Assembly (NCBI RefSeq): GCF_009754945.1
Contig: NZ_WPIN01000009.1
Location: 62,001 to 126,000 of the forward strand
DNA: 64,000 nt
Reading direction: 5' to 3'
Origin: Spirosoma arboris
GTDB lineage: Bacteria > Bacteroidota > Bacteroidia > Cytophagales > Spirosomataceae
Positions within the stretch are counted from its first letter, which is position 1. Each line of letters starts with the position of its first letter. A program made the translations under genes and the position numbers. Below the pieces are notes generated by a model. The model had not been told where the DNA came from. It did no database searches and saw only the letters and a program-made list of their open reading frames with translations. Below, piece by piece: positions 51,417 to 60,801 of this stretch.

Positions 51417-52688
51417 TTACACTCGTAGGGAAAGACTCGAGTTGTTTTCATATTTCAATCGCCTACCTAACCACCAAAATCCACTTGCCGCTACCAGACT
51501 AATGCCGGCCAAAGCCAGCCAATGGGTGGAGAAACCGAAATTAGTTACCATCACTGAGCCAAAGGCAGGAGCCGTCGTTTGAGCCAGAGCGCCACCCATT
51601 GAATACAGGGCTAAGTACTGACCCCGAGTTACAGGATTCGATCGCTCAACCGCGAACGACTGGAGAAAGGGCATAGCCAGCATTTCACTAAGTGTACCCA
51701 AAACGATAAATAACAAAGCAATTTGTAATCCTGAGAATAGGCCAGCGGTAGGTATAGTTAGGGCTATGTACGAAGCCGATGTCAAGATAACACCTGTTAT
51801 AATCAGCTTAATTTTTGACCGTTTCTGTTGCTCAAGGCTATAAACCAAGGCCATTTCGACAACAACAATTATTAGCCCGTTGAGCGCCATTAGGCTACCA
51901 ATCAGGCGTTCGCTCATGTGCAGGATTTCTTTGAAAAATAGCGGCACAATAGAAAACAACTGCATGAACACCATGAAATACAGTGCAGAGCAGGCAACAA
52001 GACCAACGAATAACGTATCTTGATAAGGAGTCATCGCTTGCAGTTCAAGATTACCTGAGTGCGACGATATAGATGCATCAATTTGCTTAACCTCGACCAC
52101 CTCTGGTGTAGGTAGATACAGCCACAACACCAGGCTCGCTACCAGGCAGGTTAGGCCGTCGGCCCAGAAAAGTAAGCTGTAATTGATACTAGCCAGCCAA
52201 CCGCCTAATCCTCCACCAACTGCCCAGCCGAGGTTAATTGCTAATCGGTTGAGCGAGAAGGCACGTGTGCGTGTTTCTGGATCAGAATAATGGGCAATAG
52301 CGGCCTGATTTGCGGGTCGGAAGGCATCACCAAACAGCGTAAAAATGAATATGCTTCCGCAAAGCGCGTAAAAATTCACGACAAATTGGAGAAGTATCAG
52401 AGCCATACCACCAAACATCAGGCTGATTAATTGAATGTAGTAGAACCCAAACCGGTCGGTTAGGCGGCCGCCGAGGAAGGTACCCACAAAAGCCCCGGCG
52501 CCATAAATAGCCATCACAATGCCCGCATTGGTAACGGAAAAGTGAAGATGCTGCGTAAGGTAAAGCGTCATGAAGGGCAATACCATGGTGCCGCAGCGGT
52601 TAATGAGCATCACACCCGCCAGCAACCATACTGACGGCGACAAGCCTCTATAAGCCCGTTGGTAGATATGAAGTGTTTGCTGAAGCAT
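51417..52688 (-). CDS. MFS transporter
   Basis: Twelve-TM facilitator of 423 aa. The first loop has the motif GGRLTDRFGFYYIQ (A-motif), and the N-terminal helix LINRCGTMVLPFMTLYLTQHL is typical of drug/proton antiporters and MDR-like members. Conserved residues in ALNRLAINLGWAVGGGLGGWLA fit motif C, characteristic of exporters. Substrate unknown. It stands between the unknown pair and the PD-(D/E)XK nuclease on the same strand. Confidence 0.93.
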   Translation of the reverse strand: MLQQTLHIYQRAYRGLSPSVWLLAGVMLINRCGTMVLPFMTLYLTQHLHFSVTNAGIVMAIYGAGAFVGTFLGGRLTDRFGFYYIQLISLMFGGMALILLQFVVNFYALCGSIFIFTLFGDAFRPANQAAIAHYSDPETRTRAFSLNRLAINLGWAVGGGLGGWLASINYSLLFWADGLTCLVASLVLWLYLPTPEVVEVKQIDASISSHSGNLELQAMTPYQDTLFVGLVACSALYFMVFMQLFSIVPLFFKEILHMSERLIGSLMALNGLIIVVVEMALVYSLEQQKRSKIKLIITGVILTSASYIALTIPTAGLFSGLQIALLFIVLGTLSEMLAMPFLQSFAVERSNPVTRGQYLALYSMGGALAQTTAPAFGSVMVTNFGFSTHWLALAGISLVAASGFWWLGRRLKYENNSSLSLRV

Positions 52689-52727
52689 GAGCGCAAGGTA
52701 CGATGAAATTGCGCATCGGAAGACTTC

Positions 52728-53342
52728 CTATTGCGACATCGGGCGCCTTCTTGCATCGGTATCCTCACCGGGAGCGACAAAGATTTTCTTATCGGTAATC
52801 AGTGGTCTATGCTCTTCGAGAAACGTTTTGAAAAGTCGAATTTCTTCTAATTGTTTATCAATTGGGTGAGTTAAGGTGTAACTCTCTACGTAGACATCAC
52901 TAAAGTCAGTAATAACATACTCCATCAGTTTGATGCCTTTACGCTTGAGGGCGTGTAGGTATAGATTCTGGTGGTTATGTACGTAGCGGCCGGGCTGATA
53001 AGAAGCTGTTGTCTTCAAATCTACCGCCTTGAATTTGCCGATCAAATCCACATAGCCGTAGAATAGCACATCGTCAAGTTCCCATTGGCAATAAACCTGC
53101 GTATCGACAATGGGGCGGGGGAGAAGCTTACGGACTTTTTTGACAATTTCGGCATCGAACCGATCTTCATTGGTGCCTTTGACAATGGCTTCTTCAAACG
53201 AGATGCCTCGCTCCTGTGCTGCCGTAGTTGGCGTTGGAACGCGGTTGATTGAATTGATCAACTCCTGTGCCGACAGGTTACCGCCGGCTAAGTAGCGCGA
53301 GAATACGTTGAGCAGAGACGGGTAGAAGCGGTAATTTATCAC
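52728..53342 (-). CDS. PD-(D/E)XK nuclease-like protein
   Basis: Predicted metal-dependent nuclease of the RecB/Cas4-like superfamily. The 204 aa contain the core: Glu50/51 in GISFEEAI, Asp99 in YGYVDLIG, then Asp108-Leu-Lys110 in AVDLKTT and HNHQNLYLHAL (the QxxxY helix motif). There is no helicase domain and no cas gene nearby, so Cas4 in the CRISPR sense is not indicated. The start is GTG at 53342; no upstream ATG exists before the palindrome at 53344. Confidence 0.82.
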   Translation of the reverse strand: MINYRFYPSLLNVFSRYLAGGNLSAQELINSINRVPTPTTAAQERGISFEEAIVKGTNEDRFDAEIVKKVRKLLPRPIVDTQVYCQWELDDVLFYGYVDLIGKFKAVDLKTTASYQPGRYVHNHQNLYLHALKRKGIKLMEYVITDFSDVYVESYTLTHPIDKQLEEIRLFKTFLEEHRPLITDKKIFVAPGEDTDARRRPMSQ

Positions 53343-53343
53343 A

Positions 53344-53428
53344 GGTTTATGGTATTCGGTTTATGGTTTACTGCGGCCAGGTTACTATGGTAAAGCCATC
53401 GTGAACCATAAACCGAATACTATAAACT
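53344..53428. repeat. 28-bp near-perfect inverted repeat at the nuclease start
   Basis: Arms 53344-53371 and 53401-53428 pair with three mismatches; both are GGTTTATGG-type word repeats. It begins 2 nt before the GTG start of the nuclease (minus strand) and ends at the stop codon of the YdcZ-like gene, filling the gap. Confidence 0.85.
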
Positions 53429-53871
53429 TAGTTTTTTACGACCAGCAGGACTCCTGCAATAATCAACCCGACGCCGAGTAAGCGCCAGGTGTTGGCAGGG
53501 TGAATGGAAAAACCCATTAATCCATAGTGATCCAGAATAAGGGCTGCTAATAACTGTCCGGCTACGCTCAGGCTTACCATATTTGCGGTTCCTATTTTTT
53601 GCACACTAACGATAACGGTGATCATATAAATAGCGCCCATAATGCCCCCAGTCCATTTCCACCAGCTAATCTGTTTAATGGTCTCGAATGGGGGAGTTGA
53701 TCCACCAGTGGCCAGAAACATTAACACTAAGGCTACAAACCCTGAACCGAATGAAATGATGGCAGCCAGAATAGGATTGGCCATTGCCTGACGCAAATTG
53801 GCATTAACGCCCGCCTGAACAGTAATAGCCAGGCCAACCACAAAGGCAAGCAACAAATAGATGTAATTCAT
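53428..53871 (-). CDS. YdcZ-like (DUF606) small membrane transporter
   Basis: Integral membrane protein with four or five TM helices, 147 aa. It begins MNYIYLLLAFVVGLAITVQAGVNANLRQ and has GANXXL-type QAGVNANLR and IISFGSGF blocks of DUF606, a half-size member of the drug/metabolite transporter superfamily that usually works as a dimer or with a paralogue. ATG 53871 was preferred, since the upstream TTG adds five residues without family match. Cargo unknown. Confidence 0.9.
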   Translation of the reverse strand: MNYIYLLLAFVVGLAITVQAGVNANLRQAMANPILAAIISFGSGFVALVLMFLATGGSTPPFETIKQISWWKWTGGIMGAIYMITVIVSVQKIGTANMVSLSVAGQLLAALILDHYGLMGFSIHPANTWRLLGVGLIIAGVLLVVKN

Positions 53872-54002
53872 GACTGCAAAGGTAGGCAACTGCCAATCGG
53901 AACCTTATTCTTAAACCTGATTTTCAGCTGTGTGGACATTTTGATAAAATGTATCACATTTTGTAGCTTGCCACTAACCTTACCTAAACACCTCAACCCT
54001 CT

Positions 54003-54995
54003 ATGTTCATCATAACGTATTACCCTGTAGCAGTCGTCGTCTGTTTTCTGACAATGCTATGCTGGGGCTCTTGGGCCAATACTCAAAAATTGGCAACGCA
54101 GTCGGTGCCAACTACCATTTTTTACCGCGATTATACATACGGGATTTTATTGCTAAGTCTATTATTAGCCTTTACGCTGGGCAGTATAGGTGATTCAGGG
54201 CGATCGTTTCTGAGTGATTTCAAACAGGGCGATACACAAAGCCTATTGTATGCCTTGATTGGCGGTTTCGTGTTTAACATCGCTAATATCCTCATTGTGG
54301 TTGGTATTGAACTGGCAGGCTTGTCGGTCGCCATGCCCGTTGGAATTGGGTTAGCCCTCATTTTGGGCGTTGTTGTTAATTATATTTTATCGCCAGTGGG
54401 CAATGTCGGATTGCTGTCGGGAGGAGTTTTCGCCATATTTCTGTCGGTGGTATTTAGTGCGATGGCTTATCGGGCAAAAGCGACGACTGATTCATCCGTG
54501 AGCACACAGGGGCTGATTATCTCATTGGTAGGTGGGTTTCTGATGAGCTTCTTTTTCTATTTCGTGGCTAAATCCATGACTATGGATTTTACAAATCCTG
54601 AACCGGGCCTGCTTACGCCGTACACAGCTTTAGTATTATTTGCCATTGGTGTCGTAATCAGTACTCCTCTCTTCTTACCTGTATTGCGTCGATTTGCTAG
54701 CAAGCCTGCCGACGGAGAAATCTTTTATAGCGATGTAAGCCGACGTAATCACCAGATCGGTATGCTGGGCGGTATGGTGTGGTGTCTGGGAATGGCGTCG
54801 AGTTTACTGGCATCGGGCGCAGCTGGCTATGCTATCAGCTATGGATTAGGACAGGGAGCTACCATTATCGCTGTTTTCTGGGGCATATTTATCTGGCATG
54901 AATTTCGGGGTGCTCCTGCCCTGTCAAACCGTTATCTAATACTCATGGGCGTGTGCTATGTATTGGGTTTGATGCTAATCATTTCAGCCAAATAG
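54003..54995 (+). CDS. GRP/RhaT-like DMT transporter
   Basis: Ten-TM carrier of the drug/metabolite superfamily, glucose/ribose-porter or rhamnose-porter type (330 aa). The N-terminus has the MLCWGSWANTQKLA motif typical of GRP porters, then GGFVFNIANILIVVGIELAGLSVAMPVGIGLALILGVV, and a C-terminal LIISAK. Divergent from the YdcZ-like gene. Sugar uptake is likely, but the substrate is not shown. Confidence 0.88.
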   Translation: MFIITYYPVAVVVCFLTMLCWGSWANTQKLATQSVPTTIFYRDYTYGILLLSLLLAFTLGSIGDSGRSFLSDFKQGDTQSLLYALIGGFVFNIANILIVVGIELAGLSVAMPVGIGLALILGVVVNYILSPVGNVGLLSGGVFAIFLSVVFSAMAYRAKATTDSSVSTQGLIISLVGGFLMSFFFYFVAKSMTMDFTNPEPGLLTPYTALVLFAIGVVISTPLFLPVLRRFASKPADGEIFYSDVSRRNHQIGMLGGMVWCLGMASSLLASGAAGYAISYGLGQGATIIAVFWGIFIWHEFRGAPALSNRYLILMGVCYVLGLMLIISAK

Positions 54996-55165
54996 AGCCA
55001 GTCCGTTGCCTAACCTTCCATCAGTTGATGAAACGCAATTCATCCCGTTCAATCCAAACTTTATCCTCTCATTGCTGTGGTTTATCAAAAAAATAAAGCG
55101 CTGCCAGTAGGTACAATCTACCTTTATCGGCATTAATGCATTGAACTATAGAACAGTTACAATTT

Positions 55166-57031
55166 ATGGATACTGCCTATCGATTTGGTCAACCAGCATG
55201 GTATAAGTGCCTTTGGGGAATAGTTGCTTCGTTGCTGATACCCGCTACCACTGGGTTTTCTCAGAAACTAGACTTTACCGTAGCAACCGAGGGGCAAAAA
55301 GTGTACATGGCTACCTGCAATAATTGCCATAAAGCTGAAGCCGGGGTTGGTGCGCCAGGTTATTTCGTGCTGGCTCAGATGCCTCCACGTGCCATTCTTG
55401 CCGCGCTGGAAACGGGAAAAATGCGCGAACAAGCCAAAGAGTTAACTAACGATCAACGGAAAGCAGTAGCACAATGGCTCGCGAGCAAGACGTTAAAAGA
55501 GAACCCTATACCTCAGGAAGCATACGGTCAATTTTCACTTCCTGAAGGAAAGAGTGCCTTGGTGTATCATTCTGGCTGGGGTGGTAATCTGGAAGGAACT
55601 GGCTACCGATCAGCGCAACAGGCGGGTATTTCACCCACAACGGTTGGGAACCTTAAACTCAAATGGTCATTTGCTTTCCCCGATGTTAGTCAGGTCAGAA
55701 GCAAACCCGCTATCGTTGGCGACTGGCTGATTATCGGTACTCATTTTGGGGAAGTCTATAGCATCCATAAAAAAACAGGAAAAATTGGCTGGCGTTTTCT
55801 GGCAAAAGCAGCCGTGCGAGGAGCCATTTCGGTTGTGCAGAGCAACGATGGCATTCGCGCCTTTTTTGCGGACAACAATACCAATGCCTATGCGATTGAT
55901 GTGAAAACCGGCAATTTGCTCTGGGAGAGCAAAGCTGGAAAACACCCGCAATCGGGAAATACAGGCTCTGTGGCCGTTTATGACAACATGGTTTATGTGC
56001 CTCTAACGTCTAACGAGGTTGTGTCAGTTTTGGACCCGACTTATCCCTGCTGTTCGTCATCTGGTGAGATTGTGGCGTTGGATGCCCGGTCTGGTAAGGA
56101 AGTATGGCGGCACCGGGTCATTACAGAGGAAGCGAAGGTTGCTGGCAAAAAGAAAAACGGATCACCATTTTACGGTCCTTCGGGCGCTATTGTCTGGTCT
56201 AGTCCAACGGTCGATACCAAACGTGGGCTGCTTTATTTCGGAACGGGTGAGAATTATACCAGTCCAGCTACGACGACCAGCGATGCCATTCAGGCATTAA
56301 ATCTGAAAACAGGAAAGTTGGCCTGGTCATTTCAGTCAACTAAAGATGATACGTGGAATCTGGCCTGCCCCGGAAATCCCAACTGCCCAGAGAAAGTAGG
56401 GCCTGATTTTGATTTCGGAATGGCTCCCATTCTGACAAAACAACCATCCGGGAAAGATATCTTAGTCGTTGGCCAGAAGGCGGGCATTGTTTATGGATTA
56501 TCGCCCGACAATGGGAAAGTGATCTGGCAAACCCGAATTGGTAGGGGTGGGGCATTGGGAGGTATTCACTGGGGTATGGCAACTGACGGTAAGTACGTGT
56601 ATGCAGCCAATGCGGATAATAAATACGGCATAAACCCTAAAGTTGATTCACTGATAAAGCCTGAGCCGGGTCTGTTTGCGCTGGATATTGCAACCGGAAA
56701 AATTGTCTGGAAAACAGCAGCGCCATCCTGTGATGGCAAAAAAGGCTGCATTGAGGCTAACTCCGCTGCTCCAACCGTTATTCCGGGATTGGTGTTTGCC
56801 GGAACACTGGACGGACACATTCGGGCGTACTCAACAACAGATGGTAAAATACTGTGGGACTATGACACCGTGAAAGCGTATCAGTCCGTAAACGGTATTG
56901 AAGGTAAAGGCGGATCAATTGATGGTTCAGCGCCAGTGGTGGCCGACGGAATGCTATTTGTCAACTCAGGCTATGGTCTCTTTGGCGAACTGCCTGGAAA
57001 CGTTTTACTGGCCTTTGAAATTGAAAAGTGA
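55166..57031 (+). CDS. Secreted cytochrome c-PQQ quinoprotein dehydrogenase
   Basis: Periplasmic fusion of a class I cytochrome c domain and a PQQ-type propeller, like polyvinyl-alcohol or alcohol dehydrogenases. Signal peptide to about residue 33; haem motif CNNCHK (Cys51, Cys54, His55) with a likely axial Met near 72 (AQMPPR); then about eight propeller blades with GxxWR and GxxxW motifs (KTGKIGWRFL, RSGKEVWRH). A vicinal Cys295-Cys296 pair (PTYPCCSSS) recalls the ring-disulfide of methanol dehydrogenase. It would pass electrons to the respiratory chain. Substrate unknown. Confidence 0.88.
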   Translation: MDTAYRFGQPAWYKCLWGIVASLLIPATTGFSQKLDFTVATEGQKVYMATCNNCHKAEAGVGAPGYFVLAQMPPRAILAALETGKMREQAKELTNDQRKAVAQWLASKTLKENPIPQEAYGQFSLPEGKSALVYHSGWGGNLEGTGYRSAQQAGISPTTVGNLKLKWSFAFPDVSQVRSKPAIVGDWLIIGTHFGEVYSIHKKTGKIGWRFLAKAAVRGAISVVQSNDGIRAFFADNNTNAYAIDVKTGNLLWESKAGKHPQSGNTGSVAVYDNMVYVPLTSNEVVSVLDPTYPCCSSSGEIVALDARSGKEVWRHRVITEEAKVAGKKKNGSPFYGPSGAIVWSSPTVDTKRGLLYFGTGENYTSPATTTSDAIQALNLKTGKLAWSFQSTKDDTWNLACPGNPNCPEKVGPDFDFGMAPILTKQPSGKDILVVGQKAGIVYGLSPDNGKVIWQTRIGRGGALGGIHWGMATDGKYVYAANADNKYGINPKVDSLIKPEPGLFALDIATGKIVWKTAAPSCDGKKGCIEANSAAPTVIPGLVFAGTLDGHIRAYSTTDGKILWDYDTVKAYQSVNGIEGKGGSIDGSAPVVADGMLFVNSGYGLFGELPGNVLLAFEIEK

Positions 57032-57110
57032 TTTTTGTTGTGCATATAAGTTATAGCCGGACAGCGGTTAATAAATCGAGTTGCTAGGATTCAGAGCGGG
57101 CGATTTTAAT

Positions 57111-57140
57111 TTTGGCGCGTAAAATTTCGTGCTACTTTTA
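57111..57140 (+). promoter_or_regulatory. Possible promoter of the second sulfatase
   Basis: TTTG (57111-57114), 18 nt, TACTTTTA (57133-57140), which differs from TAnnTTTG at the last base; ATG at 57160. A weak match. Confidence 0.35.
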
Positions 57141-57159
57141 AAGAAACTATCGCCCGATT

Positions 57160-58626
57160 ATGAACTATATGTTTTGCCTGACAGGGCTGTTTTCGATGCT
57201 CGCACTGAGCCTTTTTTCATTCCAGAAGGAAACCGCCGTGCGACCGAACATCCTGTTTATTCTGGCCGATGACTGGAGCTATCCGTATGCGAGCATCTAT
57301 GGCGACCATACACTTAAGACTCCTAATCTCGACAAGCTAGCACAGCATGGCACCGTTTTTACGAATGCTTACTGTGCGTCTCCTTCCTGTACGCCTTCGC
57401 GGGCAGCCATGCTTACAGGCCGTTATCCACACAACCTCGGCGAAGGCGTAAACCTGTGCGGACGGCTTGATTATAGTATTCCTACCTACGTTCAATTACT
57501 TGAAAAAGAAGGTTATTCAGTTGCTTTTGATCGTAAAGGCTGGGCACCGGGCGATTTTCGAAAAATGGGCTATAAGCAAAATCCGGCAGGAGATTCCGCA
57601 AAAGCAGGGTTTGCGCCATTTATTGACCAATTGCCAAAAGGAAAGCCCTTTTTTTTCTGGTTTGGCACCAACGACCCTCACCGCCCTTTCGATTTGGGAA
57701 ATGGTAAGAAAGCGGGTATTGATCCACAAAAAATTCACCTGCCAAAATTCCTGCCCGATGTTCCGGAAATCAGGGGTGATGTAGCTGATTATTTGTCGGA
57801 AGTAGAGCGGCTTGATCGTGAGATTGGCGATTTGTTAAAGAAACTGGAAACCTCAGGCCAATTAGAAAATACCATCATTGTGGTGGCTTCTGACAACGGG
57901 ATGCCTTTTCCGCATGCGAAGGCGAATTTGTACGATTACGGGACGCGGGTTCCATTACTGATTAGCCGCTTCACAAAAAAAACGAATCAACCAAAACGCA
58001 ACGATTCGTTTGTGAACCTGATTGACCTAATGCCGACTTTTCTGGATTGGGCTGAGGTAAAACAGCGCCCTGCAGTTGATGGCATTAGCTTGCTGCCTGT
58101 GCTGAGTGGACAGAAAACGGTTCACCGAGCCGAAGTTTTTCTGGAGCGCGAGCGACATTGCCTATGCCGGCCTGAATTTGATTATGGTGCCGGATATCCT
58201 ATGCGGGCCATTCGAACAAAGGACTATCTGTACATCCGAAACTTCCGGCCAGACCGCATGCCTGCCGGTGACGAGACCATCCCGAATACACCCTCTATCT
58301 TTGGCGATGTCGATGGTGGACCTACTAAAATCTACATGATGGATCATCGAAATGATTCTGCCGTGAAGCCACTGTTTGCACTGGGCTTTGCGAAGCGACC
58401 CGCCGAAGAGTTATATGTGCTAAAAGATGATCCATACAATCTCCATAATAAGGCGAAGGACGCTGCGTTGACTCAAATTAAAAACGGCTTGCGTCAACGC
58501 TTAACTAAATGGATGCAAGAAGAAAACGATCCTCGTCAGCGGGGTGGTGGCGATCAAATCGATAAATACGAGTCCACAACGCACGCCTGGATTACTAGGG
58601 ATGGGATTATTTTTCTGGATGAATAA
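57160..58626 (+). CDS. Secreted type I sulfatase
   Basis: Second sulfatase of the window, 488 aa, not a duplicate of the first (different C-terminus and motifs). Signal peptide, then NILFILADDWSYPYASIYGD with the metal Asp pair, formylglycine motif CTPSRAAMLTG (Cys77), VVASDNGMPFPHAKANLYDYGTRVPLL and a long C-terminal part with YIRNFRPDRMPAGDE. Related in style to the heparan N-sulfatase (S1_8-like) group, which often lacks carbohydrate-binding domains. Separate promoter and no neighbouring glycosidase. Confidence 0.94.
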   Translation: MNYMFCLTGLFSMLALSLFSFQKETAVRPNILFILADDWSYPYASIYGDHTLKTPNLDKLAQHGTVFTNAYCASPSCTPSRAAMLTGRYPHNLGEGVNLCGRLDYSIPTYVQLLEKEGYSVAFDRKGWAPGDFRKMGYKQNPAGDSAKAGFAPFIDQLPKGKPFFFWFGTNDPHRPFDLGNGKKAGIDPQKIHLPKFLPDVPEIRGDVADYLSEVERLDREIGDLLKKLETSGQLENTIIVVASDNGMPFPHAKANLYDYGTRVPLLISRFTKKTNQPKRNDSFVNLIDLMPTFLDWAEVKQRPAVDGISLLPVLSGQKTVHRAEVFLERERHCLCRPEFDYGAGYPMRAIRTKDYLYIRNFRPDRMPAGDETIPNTPSIFGDVDGGPTKIYMMDHRNDSAVKPLFALGFAKRPAEELYVLKDDPYNLHNKAKDAALTQIKNGLRQRLTKWMQEENDPRQRGGGDQIDKYESTTHAWITRDGIIFLDE

Positions 58627-58887
58627 AATTTTCTGAGCTAACAATCATTCACTGAGCTGCTTATCGAACTTAATCAAAACAGAAACGGGGAAGGAGCCCT
58701 GAGAAATTCAACTTGTTTAGCTAAAGCAAGTGAAAATGAACTGATATTGCAGTGAAATTTATCCCAATGCTTTTTAAGCTGTCCTGTTGCAACGTAAACC
58801 GGAATTTGGGTGTAAAGACTATAGATGGTGATTGCAGTGTGTTCATCACGACTCCAATAAATCGTCTAAAATAAACCATTATATCTC

Positions 58888-59490
58888 ATGCGTAAATTAT
58901 TCCTTCTTTTCCTCTTACAGATTTCCTTTGCCGGGCTTGCCCAAAACAAACCATTTAAAGTTACTATTGCTGGCGGGTATTCGTCCCCTACCTATCGATC
59001 AAGCAACAACGACTTTGCGAAAGCCGGATTCGTTTATAGTCTTGAACCGCAATATGAGCTTGATAAATTCATCAAGAACCTTGACCTGGGCTTTCGCCTT
59101 GAACAGGCATTTGTTCAGCGTACAGAATACCTCGATAAGGTACTTTCGTTTCCAACGCAGACGAAGTCTATTATGTCTGGTGCGTTAACGGCAAATTATG
59201 TGATCGATATTGGTAAAGCATTGCGACCCTATATTGGTGTGGGTGTAGGCTTTTACTATGCCGAGAAAAGTACACCCATTTATTCCTCAATTTCCTATCC
59301 ATTACCGGTTACGACCAGTATAGGTGGATTGGGTAGAATAGGTGTTAAATACAAGATTTTGCATGTAGAGGCCGCCTATAACCTGGTAGGTGATACCAGT
59401 GTTAAGAATACTACGTCTGGGCTGACGATGACGGCCGATAATTCTTACTTAACCGTAAAAGCGGGCCTCACCATTGGTGGTTCGCGGTAG
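58888..59490 (+). CDS. Small outer membrane beta-barrel (PorT-like)
   Basis: A 200-aa outer membrane protein with a signal peptide (to LAQ, about residue 21) and roughly eight amphipathic strands (VTIAGGYSSPTYRSSN, FVYSLEPQYEL, YIGVGVGFYYAEKS, GLGRIGVKYKILHVEAAYNL), ending in the aromatic-poor LTIGGSR. Typical of the porin/OmpW-like family of Bacteroidota; role unknown. Gap 58627-58887 before it shows no clear promoter. Confidence 0.82.
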   Translation: MRKLFLLFLLQISFAGLAQNKPFKVTIAGGYSSPTYRSSNNDFAKAGFVYSLEPQYELDKFIKNLDLGFRLEQAFVQRTEYLDKVLSFPTQTKSIMSGALTANYVIDIGKALRPYIGVGVGFYYAEKSTPIYSSISYPLPVTTSIGGLGRIGVKYKILHVEAAYNLVGDTSVKNTTSGLTMTADNSYLTVKAGLTIGGSR

Positions 59491-59508
59491 GGTTTCAATC
59501 TGAATTTG

Positions 59509-60711
59509 CTACTTGTCCTCGTATAGTAACAGAAACATCTCTGCCGCGTGCCATGCATGGGGGAAGGCGAGTTTCTGTTTCACGAATTCTTTGTCCAGTA
59601 CTGTCAAGCCAGGATAATGGGCATTACTGGCCTGTTGTTCCCAGCTCATTGGATAGTCAAGGTTGTTGACCATGCCCCGTTTCCCTTTATAAAAATGGTC
59701 TTCTGCCCAGGCTAAATACGGATAGTTAGCGCCCGAAGTCTCGTCGATTTTTTTGTCCTCAACTGATACTGGAGCAACGTACTCGCTTTTATAATCCATC
59801 CAGAAGCGTGACGAATAACTGTCGTACTCTTTCGGAATTGTGTATGAATCGGGAAGGCCAAGCGACTTTAAGCCATACTTGAGCCATTTGGTTTGAAAAA
59901 CCGGGTGTTCGGCATTGTTCGTTTTTCCTACGATATAAGCCCCTTTCTGAAATTGTTTGACGGAATCCAACACCATCTGCACCGCTGGATGGCTTTTGTC
60001 AGACACTAACGATACCAGAAATAACACTTCGCCAAGGTTGTCTGCTTCGGGAATGCCGCGGTTATTGCGGTCGAAGGGATCGCGAATTGCCATGATCCAG
60101 TCGTGAATTAAGGGTAAATTATTGGTTTCCCGCATCACCATGGCCATTAGCGCAGCATCCCGATAACTAGGTTTAAAGTAAACCAGGAAATTCGGTACGG
60201 GCCGACCGTTGATTACGTTGATAAGAACTTCCTGGTGCAGTACCCGAAGTATAGGACCGAATGGGTGATTGGCAAAGCGAGGCAGATTTACCCGGCTGCG
60301 GGTGCCGGGAATTAGCCTCGGACGTCTGCCGGTTTGTAAGAGCCACACACCCGTTTCGTCTTCGCGAATCTGGATCGTTTGCCCATCGGTTAGGGTAAGA
60401 TGTACCAGATACTCCGATGGGACAATAATTTCCTCTTCTACATGCCACTGTTCTTCAATATTGCCTGTCAGCGCATTCAGTAGTCTCCCTTTGCGGTAGA
60501 TGAGCTTTAACCGGTCGCCCATACCGAACAGGAAGAACTTTAGATTGGGTAGTTCACGATGATTCGGATGTTGCTGCCGAAGTTGAGCCAGATTTTTCTG
60601 ATAATCTGCCAACGCGCCAGCCGGATCGGGATGAAGCGTGGGCGGAAGTGGCTTCTGGGCCGAAACGGATAGCGTCAGCAAAAAGAAGAAAAAGAACCAG
60701 CGGAGAGACAT
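59509..60711 (-). CDS. Secreted protein with (alpha/alpha)-toroid-like C-terminus, unknown function
   Basis: A 400-aa exported protein. Signal peptide (to SVSAQ, residue 18). Residues 20-150 are beta-rich (LTDGQTIQIREDETGVWLLQTGRR). The C-terminal 240 residues are helical, with blocks (IHDWIMAIRDPFDRNNRGIPEADNLGEVLFLVSLV; FPHAWHAAEMFLLLYED) that recall the helical barrels of glycoside hydrolases. I cannot name a family. It follows rbsK and the ADP-ribosylglycohydrolase-like gene on the same strand, behind a 37-bp hairpin, and may act with them. Confidence 0.7.
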   Translation of the reverse strand: MSLRWFFFFFLLTLSVSAQKPLPPTLHPDPAGALADYQKNLAQLRQQHPNHRELPNLKFFLFGMGDRLKLIYRKGRLLNALTGNIEEQWHVEEEIIVPSEYLVHLTLTDGQTIQIREDETGVWLLQTGRRPRLIPGTRSRVNLPRFANHPFGPILRVLHQEVLINVINGRPVPNFLVYFKPSYRDAALMAMVMRETNNLPLIHDWIMAIRDPFDRNNRGIPEADNLGEVLFLVSLVSDKSHPAVQMVLDSVKQFQKGAYIVGKTNNAEHPVFQTKWLKYGLKSLGLPDSYTIPKEYDSYSSRFWMDYKSEYVAPVSVEDKKIDETSGANYPYLAWAEDHFYKGKRGMVNNLDYPMSWEQQASNAHYPGLTVLDKEFVKQKLAFPHAWHAAEMFLLLYEDK

Positions 60712-60724
60712 ATGCTATGTGATT

Positions 60725-60801
60725 ACTCCGTTAACAGAGGAAGCGTCGATACGCCATATCTCCAAGATATGGCGTATCGACGCTTCCTCTGTTAACGGAG
60801 T
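60725..60801. repeat. 37-bp perfect inverted repeat with 3-nt loop
   Basis: Arms 60725-60761 and 60765-60801 are exact reverse complements with a 3-nt loop, the longest in the window. GCGT-CGAT-ACGC and GTTAAC are nested palindromes in each arm. It reaches into the last two codons and stop of the ADP-ribosylglycohydrolase-like gene (60792) and sits 14 nt before the next gene's ATG. Confidence 0.95.

Noticed and set aside
52728..53342. Cas4 of a CRISPR system
   Set aside because: The PD-(D/E)XK core fits, but no cas gene or repeat array exists in the window and the Cas4 cysteine cluster is missing.
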